From: Chromatiales bacterium
GTDB lineage: Bacteria > Pseudomonadota > Gammaproteobacteria > Thiohalomonadales > Thiohalomonadaceae
DNA: 7,923 bases
Reading direction: 5' to 3'
Assembly: GCA_029864785.1 (NCBI GenBank)
Contig: JAOTST010000064.1
Coordinates: forward strand, 1 to 7,923
Positions 1-6,379 of this stretch are shown here, in pieces. How positions within the stretch are numbered: position 1 is the stretch's first letter; every line of letters begins with the position of its first letter. Both the position numbers and the translations under genes were made by a program. The notes beneath the pieces were generated by a model that saw only the letters and a list, made by a program, of their open reading frames with translations, ran no database searches and was not told where the DNA came from.

Positions 1-1024
1 CACATGCTGCTGCAATATCATCACCTCGTGTCTTACGTGTCACTGTCGTAATGCCCGCATTGTGAACAATGTCACGAAAACGATTGATACGATTCATTGA
101 TGAACACTTGTAGGGAGAACCCGGGAATGGATTGAATGGAATCAGATTGACCTTGGCGGGTACCTTTTTCAAAATCTTTGCCAGTGCACGAGCATCTGCA
201 TCAGAGTCGTTAATGCCATCAAGCATCACATACTCAAAGGTAATACGGGTTCGTCCCGCCTTATCCTTTACATACTCACGACACGCCGCAAGCAGTTCTG
301 CAATGGGATATTTTTTATTAATCGGTACCAACTGGTCACGGAGCTTATCATTCGAAGCGTGCAGAGAGATGGCCAAACTCACATCACTCACCTCACGTAG
401 CGCTCTAATCATCGGAACCACACCAGAGGTACTCAATGTAATACGACGTTTGGAGAGGCCAAAACCAAGGTCATCCTGCATAATCGCCATCGCTTTAACG
501 ACCGCATCAAAATTGAGCAGCGGCTCCCCCATCCCCATCAACACCACATTGGTGATCTTGCGGTCTGATTGTGACTCAGGCCATCCAAGAAGTTGGGCGG
601 CAAGAACGATCTGCCCTACAATCTCTGCCGTAGTGATATTTCGGTTAAAGCCCTGACGGGCGGTGGAACAGAAACTACAGGCCAGTGTGCAGCCCACCTG
701 GGATGAAATGCAGAGCGTGCCACGTCCCTCTTCAGGAATAAAAACGGTCTCGATGCTGTTATCACCATCGAGTTTAAACAGCCACTTACGTGTGCCATCT
801 TTTGATGGGTGATCTTCAATGACTTCGGGAAGGGCTACCTCAGCATGTTCTGCCAGCTTTTCACGCAGCGCCTTACTCAGATTAGTCATCTCAGCAAAGT
901 CGTGAACCCCATCGTGGTAGAGCCACTTCATCACCTGCGAGGCACGAAAAGGCTTCTCCCCCATTTCAGTAAAGAGGGCCTCGAGATCTGTTCTGTTCAA
1001 TCCAAGCAGGTTTATCTTATCCAC
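1..1024 (-). CDS. rlmN: RlmN, dual-specificity 23S rRNA/tRNA adenine-C2 methyltransferase (3' end cut by window)
   Basis: Radical-SAM enzyme that methylates C2 of A2503 in 23S rRNA and A37 of some tRNAs, in the cytoplasm, using a [4Fe-4S] cluster and a methyl-cysteine intermediate. I translated the frame from a GTG at 1024 to the window edge: 341 codons, no interruption. The radical-SAM cluster motif C-x3-C-x2-C is C112, C116, C119 ([20 protein letters not shown] context). The SAM-binding GMGEPLLN is at about 164-171, followed by [18 protein letters not shown]. The end reads [13 protein letters not shown], so C341, the last full codon, matches the methyl-carrying Cys355 of E. coli RlmN. About 35-45 residues after it are outside the window. 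The GTG start (protein begins [11 protein letters not shown]) is chosen because a stop lies eight codons upstream and no in-frame ATG lies between; its Shine-Dalgarno is weak. It lies 257 nt behind iscX with its own promoter. The family assignment is very secure; only the exact start is less so. Confidence 0.96.
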   Translation of the reverse strand, partial: MDKINLLGLNRTDLEALFTEMGEKPFRASQVMKWLYHDGVHDFAEMTNLSKALREKLAEHAEVALPEVIEDHPSKDGTRKWLFKLDGDNSIETVFIPEEGRGTLCISSQVGCTLACSFCSTARQGFNRNITTAEIVGQIVLAAQLLGWPESQSDRKITNVVLMGMGEPLLNFDAVVKAMAIMQDDLGFGLSKRRITLSTSGVVPMIRALREVSDVSLAISLHASNDKLRDQLVPINKKYPIAELLAACREYVKDKAGRTRITFEYVMLDGINDSDADARALAKILKKVPAKVNLIPFNPFPGSPYKCSSMNRINRFRDIVHNAGITTVTRKTRGDDIAAAC

Positions 1025-1281
1025 TGTTCTGTTTAATTCCAGAATCTATTTCTGACGAATCTCGCCACCATTTCAACCATATTAATCGGCTACAAACATA
1101 GCCAGATCGTTGAAAACTTTAAGATTATACGCGCCAGCCCACTATTTCGCCAATGGGGCGATTAATGACAATTTATGCCCTGTTGAGAGCAGCTAAATTG
1201 ACTGATAAGGACTGTTTTATGCAGAGAAGATATTGGCTTAATTAGATAAAATTGCAGCTCATTTTCGAGGTATGCCGTTTG
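1025..1281 (-). other. Intergenic region between iscX and rlmN
   Basis: A 257-nt AT-rich stretch with no convincing gene. It holds a sigma70-like promoter for rlmN, two inverted repeats around that promoter, and a 15-codon ATG-started reading frame (1080-1033) ending 8 nt before the rlmN start. I looked for a rho-independent terminator after iscX and saw no GC-rich stem followed by a T tract, so isc transcripts either read through or end by another mechanism. No remnant of ndk, which sits between iscX and rlmN in pseudomonads, is recognisable. Confidence 0.7.
1124..1153 (-). promoter_or_regulatory. Putative sigma70 promoter of rlmN
   Basis: Read on the minus strand, a perfect -10 hexamer TATAAT (1129-1124) follows an 18-bp spacer after TTGGCG (1153-1148), which matches four of six -35 positions. 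Transcription would start near 1117, leaving a leader of about 90 nt before the GTG of rlmN. The leader contains a small hairpin GGCTA-TGTTTG-TAGCC with no T tract. Position and match make this a plausible independent promoter, but it is a sequence match only. Confidence 0.55.
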
Positions 1282-1482
1282 CTATTCACGTTCCTCGATC
1301 CACGACATCTGAATCGCTTCGAGAATCTTCTCATTAGAGTGCTCCGGGTCATCATCAAACCCTTCCAGTTCACAGACCCACTGATGCAGGTCAGTAAATC
1401 TGATTAATTTTGGATCGACATCGGGATGTTTCTCATCCAGTTCAATCGCAATATCGAGTACGTCAGTCCATCTCATGCCCAT
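1282..1482 (-). CDS. iscX: IscX, small acidic accessory protein of Fe-S assembly
   Basis: A 66-residue acidic protein, the same length as E. coli IscX (YfhJ). It starts MGMRWTDVLDIA and contains the family hallmarks DPKLIRFTDLHQW (23-35) and FDDDPEHSNEKILEAI (42-57). In E. coli IscX binds IscS at the site also used by frataxin and ferredoxin, binds iron weakly, and modulates the rate of cluster formation; the same role is inferred here. The ATG at 1482 is chosen because a strong Shine-Dalgarno GGAGGG (1496-1491) sits 8 nt upstream and the product is full length. A longer in-frame reading to 1797 is only open-frame shadow over fdx. The gene begins one base after the fdx stop codon, with its ribosome site inside the fdx 3' end, so the two are likely translationally linked. 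It is the last isc gene. Confidence 0.96.
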   Translation of the reverse strand: MGMRWTDVLDIAIELDEKHPDVDPKLIRFTDLHQWVCELEGFDDDPEHSNEKILEAIQMSWIEERE

Positions 1483-1483
1483 T

Positions 1484-1822
1484 TTAATGTCCCTCCGATA
1501 CCATATTAATCGTATATTTGGGGATCTCCACGACCAGATCCTCATCAGCCACCACGGCCTGACAGGAGAGACGTGATTCCGGCTCCAACCCCCACGCCTT
1601 ATCGAGCATATCATCCTCAAGCTCATCGGACTCTTCCATCGAATCAAAGCCTTCGCGAACAATGACATGGCAGGTGGTACAGGCACACGACTTCTCGCAG
1701 GCATGTTCGATCTCAATACCGTTGGCAATCGCGGCATCACAGACGGTAATACCAGGTTCAACCTCAAACGCGGCACCATCGGGGCAGAGCTCTTCATGGG
1801 GAAGGAATATTAGTTGTGGCAT
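1484..1822 (-). CDS. fdx: Fdx, ISC-type [2Fe-2S] ferredoxin
   Basis: Adrenodoxin-type [2Fe-2S] ferredoxin, 112 residues (E. coli Fdx is 111). It supplies electrons during cluster assembly on IscU and binds IscS. The four expected ligands are present: C42, C48 and C51 in HACEKSCACTTCHVIV, and C87 in RLSCQAV. The extra C46 next to the cluster is also present in E. coli Fdx. The acidic stretch SMEESDELEDDMLDKAWGLEPESRLSCQ carries the partner-binding surface typical of the family; there is no signal peptide. The ATG at 1822 has a GGAG (1834-1831) 8 nt upstream and lies 16 nt after hscA, with iscX 1 nt downstream. Ligand spacing and context distinguish it from plant-type ferredoxins. Very confident. 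Confidence 0.97.
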   Translation of the reverse strand: MPQLIFLPHEELCPDGAAFEVEPGITVCDAAIANGIEIEHACEKSCACTTCHVIVREGFDSMEESDELEDDMLDKAWGLEPESRLSCQAVVADEDLVVEIPKYTINMVSEGH

Positions 1823-1838
1823 ATCGGTTACTCCAGAA

Positions 1839-3713
1839 TTAATCCAGGCTATCTAGCGATTGTCCCGCAAGGGCACTTTGAATCGATGCGTTCATACGTC
1901 TGGCGGCAAATTCGGTGGTTGCACGATTAAGTGCAGCAACGGCCTCTTTCAGCTTCTGCCAGTCATCGCCGTCACGAACCTCTTTCACTTTGACAACCGC
2001 GCTATCAAGTTCCGCACGCTCTTCACTATTGAGTAGCTTATCACCATCGGCATCAAGGGCAACCTGAAGGGCCTCGACCACGCGATCAGTCTCCACCTGC
2101 TGTTCACGCAGGTTACGGGCATCCATGTCGTCCCGCGCATGTTCCATCGAATCCTTGATCATCGAGCTGATCTCATTGTCACTCAGACCATATGAAGGTT
2201 TAACCTGCACACTACTCTCCACGCCCGTCTCCTGCTCCTTGGCCGTAACCGAAAGCAAGCCATCGGCATCGACCTGAAAGGTGACCCGAATACGGGCAGC
2301 CCCGGCAGCCATGGGTGGAATACCGCGCAGTTCAAAACGGGCTAGAGAACGACAATCACTCACCAGCTCACGTTCTCCCTGAACCACATGAACAGCCAAC
2401 GCTGTCTGACCATCCTTATAGGTGGTGAACTCCTGTGCCCGAGCTACAGGGATGGTGGTATTTCTGGGGATAATCTTCTCCGAGAGACCGCCCATCATCT
2501 CCAGACCGAGCGAAAGAGGGATCACATCAAGCAGCAGCATATCGCTATCGGGTTTGTTGCCGACCAGCACATCCGCCTGCATTGAAGCACCGATGGCGAC
2601 CACTCTATCGGGATCGATCTCCGAGTGTGGCGTCGCCTCAAAGAATTCACCCACTAACTCATGGACACGCGGCACGCGGGTTGATCCACCCACCAGCACC
2701 ACTTCGAGTACTTCACTCTTCTCAACACCGGCATCACTCAGGGCACGACGGCAGGGGATCAGGCTCTTGCGAATCAGTGGATCGACCAATTTATGCAGCT
2801 GCTCACGGTCGATCTCACCTTCCCAGAAAGAGCCATCCTCCAGCTCAATATTAAAGCTGGTCTTCTCAACATCGGTCAAAATCTCTTTGGCATCACAGGC
2901 TACCTTCATCAGACGACGCAGCTGCTGATGATCCGCATCATCACTGATCCCCGCCTGCTCCATAATGCACTCTGCAATCAGACGATCCATATCATCGCCA
3001 CCCAGTGCCGAGTCTCCCGCTGTTGCCAGCACCTCGAAGACTCCTTTGTTGAGACGCAGGATAGAGATATCAAAGGTGCCGCCACCGAGGTCATAGACCG
3101 CAATGATCCCTTCAGATCCCTTATCCAGACCATAGGCAACTGCTGCTGCTGTCGGCTCATTAAGCAGGCGTAATACATTGAGATCGGCCAGCCGCGCGGC
3201 ATCTTTGGTTGCCTGACGCTGGGCATCATCAAAATAGGCGGGCACGGTAATCACCGCACCGGTTAGATCACCACCAAGTGAATCCTCGGCACGCTTTTTT
3301 AGGTTCTTGAGGATCTCCGCTGAAACCTCTACCGGGCTGATAACACCCGCGACGGTCTTGAGACGGGGCATTCCCGAATCGGCATCGACAAATTCATAGG
3401 GGAGACGCGAACCGAGGGTCTTAATATCGTCTACACCACGTCCAAGAAATCTCTTGGCCGAAACGATGGTATTTAAAGGGTCAGTTGTGGCTGCGGCCTT
3501 CGCCTCCGCACCCACCACGGGTGAGGCATCTGCCAGATAACGTACAATCGATGAGAGCAGGTGTTCCCCATCACTGTCGGGAAGGGTCTCGGCAATGCCG
3601 CTACGCACCGAAGCCACCAGCGAGTTGGTCGTACCAAGGTCGATCCCTACCGCAAGACGTTGCTGATGAGGGGCGGCTGACTGGCCGGGCTCGCTAATTT
3701 GTAACAGTGCCAT
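1839..3713 (-). CDS. hscA: HscA, Hsp70-family chaperone dedicated to Fe-S assembly
   Basis: Specialised Hsp70 that binds the LPPVK motif of IscU and, with ATP hydrolysis stimulated by HscB, drives cluster release to acceptors. The 624-residue length is close to E. coli HscA (616). The ATPase domain covers about residues 20-385: phosphate-1 loop [10 protein letters not shown] (22-31), [12 protein letters not shown] (185-196), phosphate-2 loop [12 protein letters not shown] (206-217), GGDDMD (238-243) and the adenosine motif [12 protein letters not shown] (339-350). The linker [15 protein letters not shown] (391-405) leads into the beta-sandwich substrate domain and a helical lid ending at DSLD. 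The N-terminal extension before the ATPase core (about 20 residues) and the lack of a DnaK-style EEVD tail fit HscA rather than DnaK, as does the setting between hscB and fdx. The start at 3713 has only a weak ribosome site, 38 nt after hscB. No internal damage seen. Confidence 0.97.
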   Translation of the reverse strand: MALLQISEPGQSAAPHQQRLAVGIDLGTTNSLVASVRSGIAETLPDSDGEHLLSSIVRYLADASPVVGAEAKAAATTDPLNTIVSAKRFLGRGVDDIKTLGSRLPYEFVDADSGMPRLKTVAGVISPVEVSAEILKNLKKRAEDSLGGDLTGAVITVPAYFDDAQRQATKDAARLADLNVLRLLNEPTAAAVAYGLDKGSEGIIAVYDLGGGTFDISILRLNKGVFEVLATAGDSALGGDDMDRLIAECIMEQAGISDDADHQQLRRLMKVACDAKEILTDVEKTSFNIELEDGSFWEGEIDREQLHKLVDPLIRKSLIPCRRALSDAGVEKSEVLEVVLVGGSTRVPRVHELVGEFFEATPHSEIDPDRVVAIGASMQADVLVGNKPDSDMLLLDVIPLSLGLEMMGGLSEKIIPRNTTIPVARAQEFTTYKDGQTALAVHVVQGERELVSDCRSLARFELRGIPPMAAGAARIRVTFQVDADGLLSVTAKEQETGVESSVQVKPSYGLSDNEISSMIKDSMEHARDDMDARNLREQQVETDRVVEALQVALDADGDKLLNSEERAELDSAVVKVKEVRDGDDWQKLKEAVAALNRATTEFAARRMNASIQSALAGQSLDSLD

Positions 3714-3751
3714 TTAATTCAAATGCTCGTAATAATTTTATGGGTTCTTAT

Positions 3752-4288
3752 TTATAACTGTTCGGCAAGGCTCTGTTCCATCTCATCCAGCTCTTGCTGA
3801 ACCTTGAACAGAAATTGCATCTTTTTGACCGACTCTCTGGCGCTGGAGATATCCCCGTCACCACTAAGCTGTTCAGCCGCTGCTTGCGTGATCTTATCGA
3901 GGTCACTCTTAAGTTCACCCCGTATCCGGTCAAGCGCGGAGAAGGGATCTTCTGCATCGGGCACATTCGCAAGCGCCTCGCGCATCTCCATCTGCTGCAT
4001 GAGAAACATCATGTCCATCTGGGTATCGGTATCGTCCAGTGGCGTTCCATTCAACTCCAGAAGGTACTGAGCACGCTTTAATGGAGACTTTAGAGTCTGG
4101 TATGCATCGTTGACCTGTGCTGCCTGTTGCACCGCAAGGTGCTGCTCTTGATCGGTACCCGCAACAAACTGATCGGGGTGGGTTGCACGTTGTAGATCGA
4201 GATAACGGTCACCAATCGAGCGAAGATCAATATCAAACTGAACGGGAAGACCGAACAACTCGAAATGATTTTTACCCGACAGCTCCAT
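3752..4288 (-). CDS. hscB: HscB, J-domain co-chaperone for HscA/IscU
   Basis: 178-residue J-type co-chaperone (E. coli HscB 171). The N-terminal J domain (about 9-80) has FELFGLP at its start and the invariant HPD tripeptide at 37-39 (THPDQF), which stimulates the HscA ATPase. The C-terminal half is predicted helical; MFLMQQMEMREAL (94-106) aligns with the E. coli segment whose Leu, Met and Phe side chains bind IscU. The start at 4288 lies only 2 nt after the iscA stop and no Shine-Dalgarno is visible before it, so translation is probably coupled to iscA. Relative to E. coli there are about five extra residues before the conserved core, but no better start codon lies in between. Gene order iscA-hscB-hscA supports the call. 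Confidence 0.96.
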   Translation of the reverse strand: MELSGKNHFELFGLPVQFDIDLRSIGDRYLDLQRATHPDQFVAGTDQEQHLAVQQAAQVNDAYQTLKSPLKRAQYLLELNGTPLDDTDTQMDMMFLMQQMEMREALANVPDAEDPFSALDRIRGELKSDLDKITQAAAEQLSGDGDISSARESVKKMQFLFKVQQELDEMEQSLAEQL

Positions 4289-4290
4289 AA

Positions 4291-4614
4291 CTAGACGTTA
4301 AATGACTCACCACAACCGCACGAATCCTTGGCATTGGGATTTTTGAATTGAAATCCTTCATTCAAACCCTCTTTGGCAAAATCGACCTCAGTACCATCAA
4401 GGTAGACCATACTCTTGGCATCAACAATCAGCTTAACGCCGTTATCCTCAAAGACAGTATCTTCTGGATCGATAGTATCGGCAAACTCAATCACATAGGC
4501 CATGCCGGAGCATCCCGATGTTCTTACGCCCAGACGTAATCCCTCACCCTTGCCACGATTGGCAAGAAAATCCTTTACACGGGCAGCCGCAGCATTGGTA
4601 AGGGTAATCGCCAT
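4291..4614 (-). CDS. iscA: IscA, A-type Fe-S carrier protein
   Basis: 107 residues, the same length as E. coli IscA. A-type carrier that binds an Fe-S cluster or iron and delivers it to apo-targets, chiefly for [4Fe-4S] maturation. The three ligand cysteines are in place: C35 in [10 protein letters not shown], and C99 and C101 in [11 protein letters not shown] at the C terminus. [21 protein letters not shown] is almost unchanged from E. coli, which separates IscA from ErpA and SufA, as does the location between iscU and hscB. The start at 4614 is 5 nt after the iscU stop; a GGAG inside the iscU 3' end serves as ribosome site about 10 nt upstream. Confidence 0.97.
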   Translation of the reverse strand: MAITLTNAAAARVKDFLANRGKGEGLRLGVRTSGCSGMAYVIEFADTIDPEDTVFEDNGVKLIVDAKSMVYLDGTEVDFAKEGLNEGFQFKNPNAKDSCGCGESFNV

Positions 4615-4619
4615 AACAG

Positions 4620-5003
4620 CTACTCTCCGCGCTTATTCTTCAGATCGGTCACTGCGGCTTTAATCGCATCTTCAGCAAGCACAGAGCAGTGAATTTTTAC
4701 AGGAGGAAGCGCCAACTCTTCAGCGATTTCACTGTTTTTCAGTTCAGCTGCCTCATCAAGCGTTTTGCCCTTGACCCACTCAGTGACCAACGAGCTTGAG
4801 GCAATCGCCGAACCACAGCCATAGGTCTTAAAGCAGGCATCCTCAATAACACCATCATCGCTCACTTTAATCTGTAGACGCATCACATCACCACATGCAG
4901 GTGCACCGACCATACCTGTACCAACTGAGTCATCATCATTATCAAATGTTCCCACGTTACGAGGATTTTCGTAGTGGTCCATAACCTTTTCGCTGTAAGC
5001 CAT
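4620..5003 (-). CDS. iscU: IscU, Fe-S cluster assembly scaffold
   Basis: Scaffold on which [2Fe-2S] clusters are built, 127 residues (E. coli 128). The conserved residues are C37 and D39 (GAPACGDVM), C63 ([12 protein letters not shown]), the HscA recognition motif LPPVK (99-103) and C106 ([10 protein letters not shown]). An extra cysteine, C57 (EDACFKTYG), replaces the arginine of E. coli. The start [18 protein letters not shown] is chosen at 5003 because it matches the family N terminus and has GAGG (5015-5012) 8 nt upstream. An in-frame GTG at 5048 would add 15 unsupported residues. It is the first gene after a 122-nt gap carrying a probable promoter and palindrome, and is followed by iscA after 5 nt. 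Confidence 0.98.
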   Translation of the reverse strand: MAYSEKVMDHYENPRNVGTFDNDDDSVGTGMVGAPACGDVMRLQIKVSDDGVIEDACFKTYGCGSAIASSSLVTEWVKGKTLDEAAELKNSEIAEELALPPVKIHCSVLAEDAIKAAVTDLKNKRGE

Positions 5004-5020
5004 TCTCTTTACCTCACCTA
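5004..5020 (-). promoter_or_regulatory. iscU ribosome binding site with adjacent small hairpin
   Basis: GTGAGG on the minus strand places GAGG 8 nt before the ATG at 5003 and decides the iscU start over the in-frame GTG at 5048. Immediately upstream, CCTA-ATTA-TAGG (5028-5017) can form a 4-bp hairpin touching the purine-rich tract. Whether that affects translation cannot be judged by eye. Confidence 0.6.
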
Positions 5021-5040
5021 TAATTAGGGTGTCGTTTGGT

Positions 5041-5057
5041 GCCCCCACATTGAGGGC
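5041..5057 (-). other. GC-rich hairpin in the iscU leader
   Basis: On the minus strand GCCCTC-AATGT-GGGGGC folds into a six-pair stem (one G-U pair) with a five-base loop. It stands out in an otherwise AT-rich gap. No T tract follows, so it does not look like a terminator. If transcription starts near 5055 from the promoter described here, the stem-loop would lie at the extreme 5' end of the iscU transcript, where such structures commonly protect RNA. On a read-through iscS-iscU message it could mark a processing site. Confidence 0.5.
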
Positions 5058-5061
5058 GCAG

Positions 5062-5090
5062 ATTCTAGCAAATTTAACCTAATATTATAA
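5062..5090 (-). promoter_or_regulatory. Putative internal promoter upstream of iscU
   Basis: Minus strand: TAGAAT (5067-5062), one mismatch to the -10 consensus, is preceded by TGC, giving an extended -10 (TGnTAGAAT). TTATAA (5090-5085), four of six -35 positions, lies 17 bp upstream. A perfect TATAAT also occurs at 5089-5084 but without a good -35. Either would start transcripts for iscU-iscA-hscB-hscA-fdx-iscX separately from the desulfurase genes. AT-rich DNA yields such matches by chance, so this rests on the conjunction with the unusually long gap and the overlapping palindrome. Confidence 0.45.
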
Positions 5091-5098
5091 TTGGTTAA
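5074..5098. promoter_or_regulatory. 25-bp palindrome resembling an IscR type 2 site
   Basis: TTAACC-N13-GGTTAA has perfect 6-bp arms and a partly symmetrical AT-rich centre; flanking AAATTT-like bases continue the symmetry imperfectly on both sides. The published E. coli IscR type 2 consensus has CC at positions 5-6 and GG at 20-21 of a 25-bp site. This palindrome has exactly that placement, and on the plus strand also the A at position 9, but it lacks the outer A/T pair and the right-hand TA. It overlaps the putative iscU promoter and lies within an operon whose first gene encodes IscR. Assignment to IscR is inference. Confidence 0.45.
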
Positions 5099-5125
5099 TA
5101 TTTGGGTCTATATTTACTCAATTAA

Positions 5126-6343
5126 TTAATGTGCTGCCCACTGAACCGTGGATAGATCCACACCATCCTTAAACATATCCCACAACGGTGAGAGCTCACG
5201 CAGCTTGGTGACCGCCTTGTGCAGCAGTTCAATCGCATGGTCGATGTCCGCCTCAGTGGTGAAACGCCCGATACTAAAACGTAATGAGCTATGTGCCAGC
5301 TCATCACTACGGCCTAGGGCACGCAGTACATAGGAGGGCTCAAGGCTTGCCGAGGTACAAGCTGATCCGGATGAAACCGCCAGATCTTCGAGTGACATCA
5401 TCAGTGATTCACCTTCAACAAAATTGAAACTGAGATTAAGGTTCTGCGGTACACGTTTTTCGAGATCACCATTAATATAGACCTCTTCCATATCTTTAAC
5501 GCCTTCAAGCAGACGGTCACGCAGCTTAAGAATGCGTGCATTCTCTTCAACCATCTCCTCTTTAGCGATGCGGAACGCCTCACCCATACCGACAATTTGG
5601 TGAGTCGCAAGGGTACCGGAACGCATACCACGCTCATGTCCACCGCCATGCATCTGAGCTTCGATGCGAACACGGGGTTTACGCTGTACGTAGAGTGCGC
5701 CCATGCCCTTGGGTCCATAAATTTTGTGGGCAGAAAGCGATAGCAGATCAATCTTCATCGCATTCACATCAATGGCTACTTTACCGGCACTTTGCGCCGC
5801 ATCCACATGGAATAGAATCTTCTTTGAACGGCAAAGTTCACCAATCGCACCGATATCCTGAATGACACCGATCTCATTGTTCACATGCATAATTGAGACA
5901 AGGATGGTGTCATCACGCATCGCTGCCTCAAGCTTGCCCATATCGATCAGGCCATTCTCTTCAGGGTCAAGGTAGGTCACCTCAAATCCCTCACGTTCCA
6001 ACTGACGACAGGTATCAAGAACCGCCTTATGTTCCGTCTTACTGGTGATGATGTGCTTCCCCTTCTTATTATAGAAGTGAGCCACACCCTTAATCGCCAA
6101 ATTGTCCGATTCAGTTGCGCCAGAGGTCCAGACAATCTCTTTGGGATTCGCGCCAATCAACTCCGCAACGTTCTTGCGTGCAGTGTCGATCGCAGCCTCT
6201 GCATCCCATCCATATTTATGAGAACGTGATGCCGCATTACCGTAGAGACCATCGTCAAAGCGCAAGTAACGGCACATCTCATTGGCAACCCGTGGGTCAA
6301 CCGGTGTGGTTGCGGAGTAATCAAAATAGATCGGTTGGTTCAT
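5126..6343 (-). CDS. iscS: IscS, housekeeping group I cysteine desulfurase
   Basis: PLP enzyme that converts L-cysteine to L-alanine and passes persulfide sulfur to IscU and other acceptors (for example tRNA thiolation proteins). 405 residues against 404 in E. coli. Key residues are seen: H105 in [10 protein letters not shown]181 in [13 protein letters not shown] lysine K207 in [10 protein letters not shown], and catalytic C329 in [21 protein letters not shown] on the long mobile loop. The C terminus [21 protein letters not shown] is the IscU-docking tail known from E. coli IscS, which identifies this copy rather than its upstream paralogue as the canonical partner of IscU. The ATG at 6343 gives [18 protein letters not shown] 9 nt upstream is a modest ribosome site. 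It sits 36 nt behind the NifS-like gene and 122 nt before iscU. Confidence 0.98.
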   Translation of the reverse strand: MNQPIYFDYSATTPVDPRVANEMCRYLRFDDGLYGNAASRSHKYGWDAEAAIDTARKNVAELIGANPKEIVWTSGATESDNLAIKGVAHFYNKKGKHIITSKTEHKAVLDTCRQLEREGFEVTYLDPEENGLIDMGKLEAAMRDDTILVSIMHVNNEIGVIQDIGAIGELCRSKKILFHVDAAQSAGKVAIDVNAMKIDLLSLSAHKIYGPKGMGALYVQRKPRVRIEAQMHGGGHERGMRSGTLATHQIVGMGEAFRIAKEEMVEENARILKLRDRLLEGVKDMEEVYINGDLEKRVPQNLNLSFNFVEGESLMMSLEDLAVSSGSACTSASLEPSYVLRALGRSDELAHSSLRFSIGRFTTEADIDHAIELLHKAVTKLRELSPLWDMFKDGVDLSTVQWAAH

Positions 6344-6379
6344 CGTCTCTCTACCTAAAATTCAAATAATTCGTTTACA

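Noticed and set aside
132..656. 174-residue open frame on the plus strand
   Set aside because: It lies antisense to rlmN, whose frame is uninterrupted with all catalytic motifs; its composition is what a mirrored coding strand gives, with no family features.
1147..1161. TCGCC-N5-GGCGA inverted repeat as terminator of the isc operon
   Set aside because: The stem is only 5 bp and no T tract follows on the minus strand; overlap with the rlmN -35 makes an operator or chance more likely.
1282..1797. 171-residue minus-strand frame extending iscX upstream
   Set aside because: Only its last 66 residues match IscX; the rest is arginine/serine/proline-rich shadow of fdx, and a strong ribosome site marks the ATG at 1482.
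2422..2928. Long plus-strand frames over hscA (also 2582-2854 and 2793-3173)
   Set aside because: They are antisense to an intact Hsp70 gene, overlap one another in different frames, and are serine/arginine-rich with no recognisable domains.
5004..5048. Upstream extension of iscU from an in-frame GTG at 5048
   Set aside because: It would start within the leader hairpin, lacks a ribosome site and adds 15 residues absent from the family; the ATG at 5003 gives the standard N terminus.
5074..5098. FNR/CRP-type site in the iscS-iscU gap
   Set aside because: The arms TTAACC/GGTTAA are 13 bp apart, unlike FNR (TTGAT-N4-ATCAA) or CRP (TGTGA-N6-TCACA) spacing; the CC/GG spacing fits IscR type 2 better.
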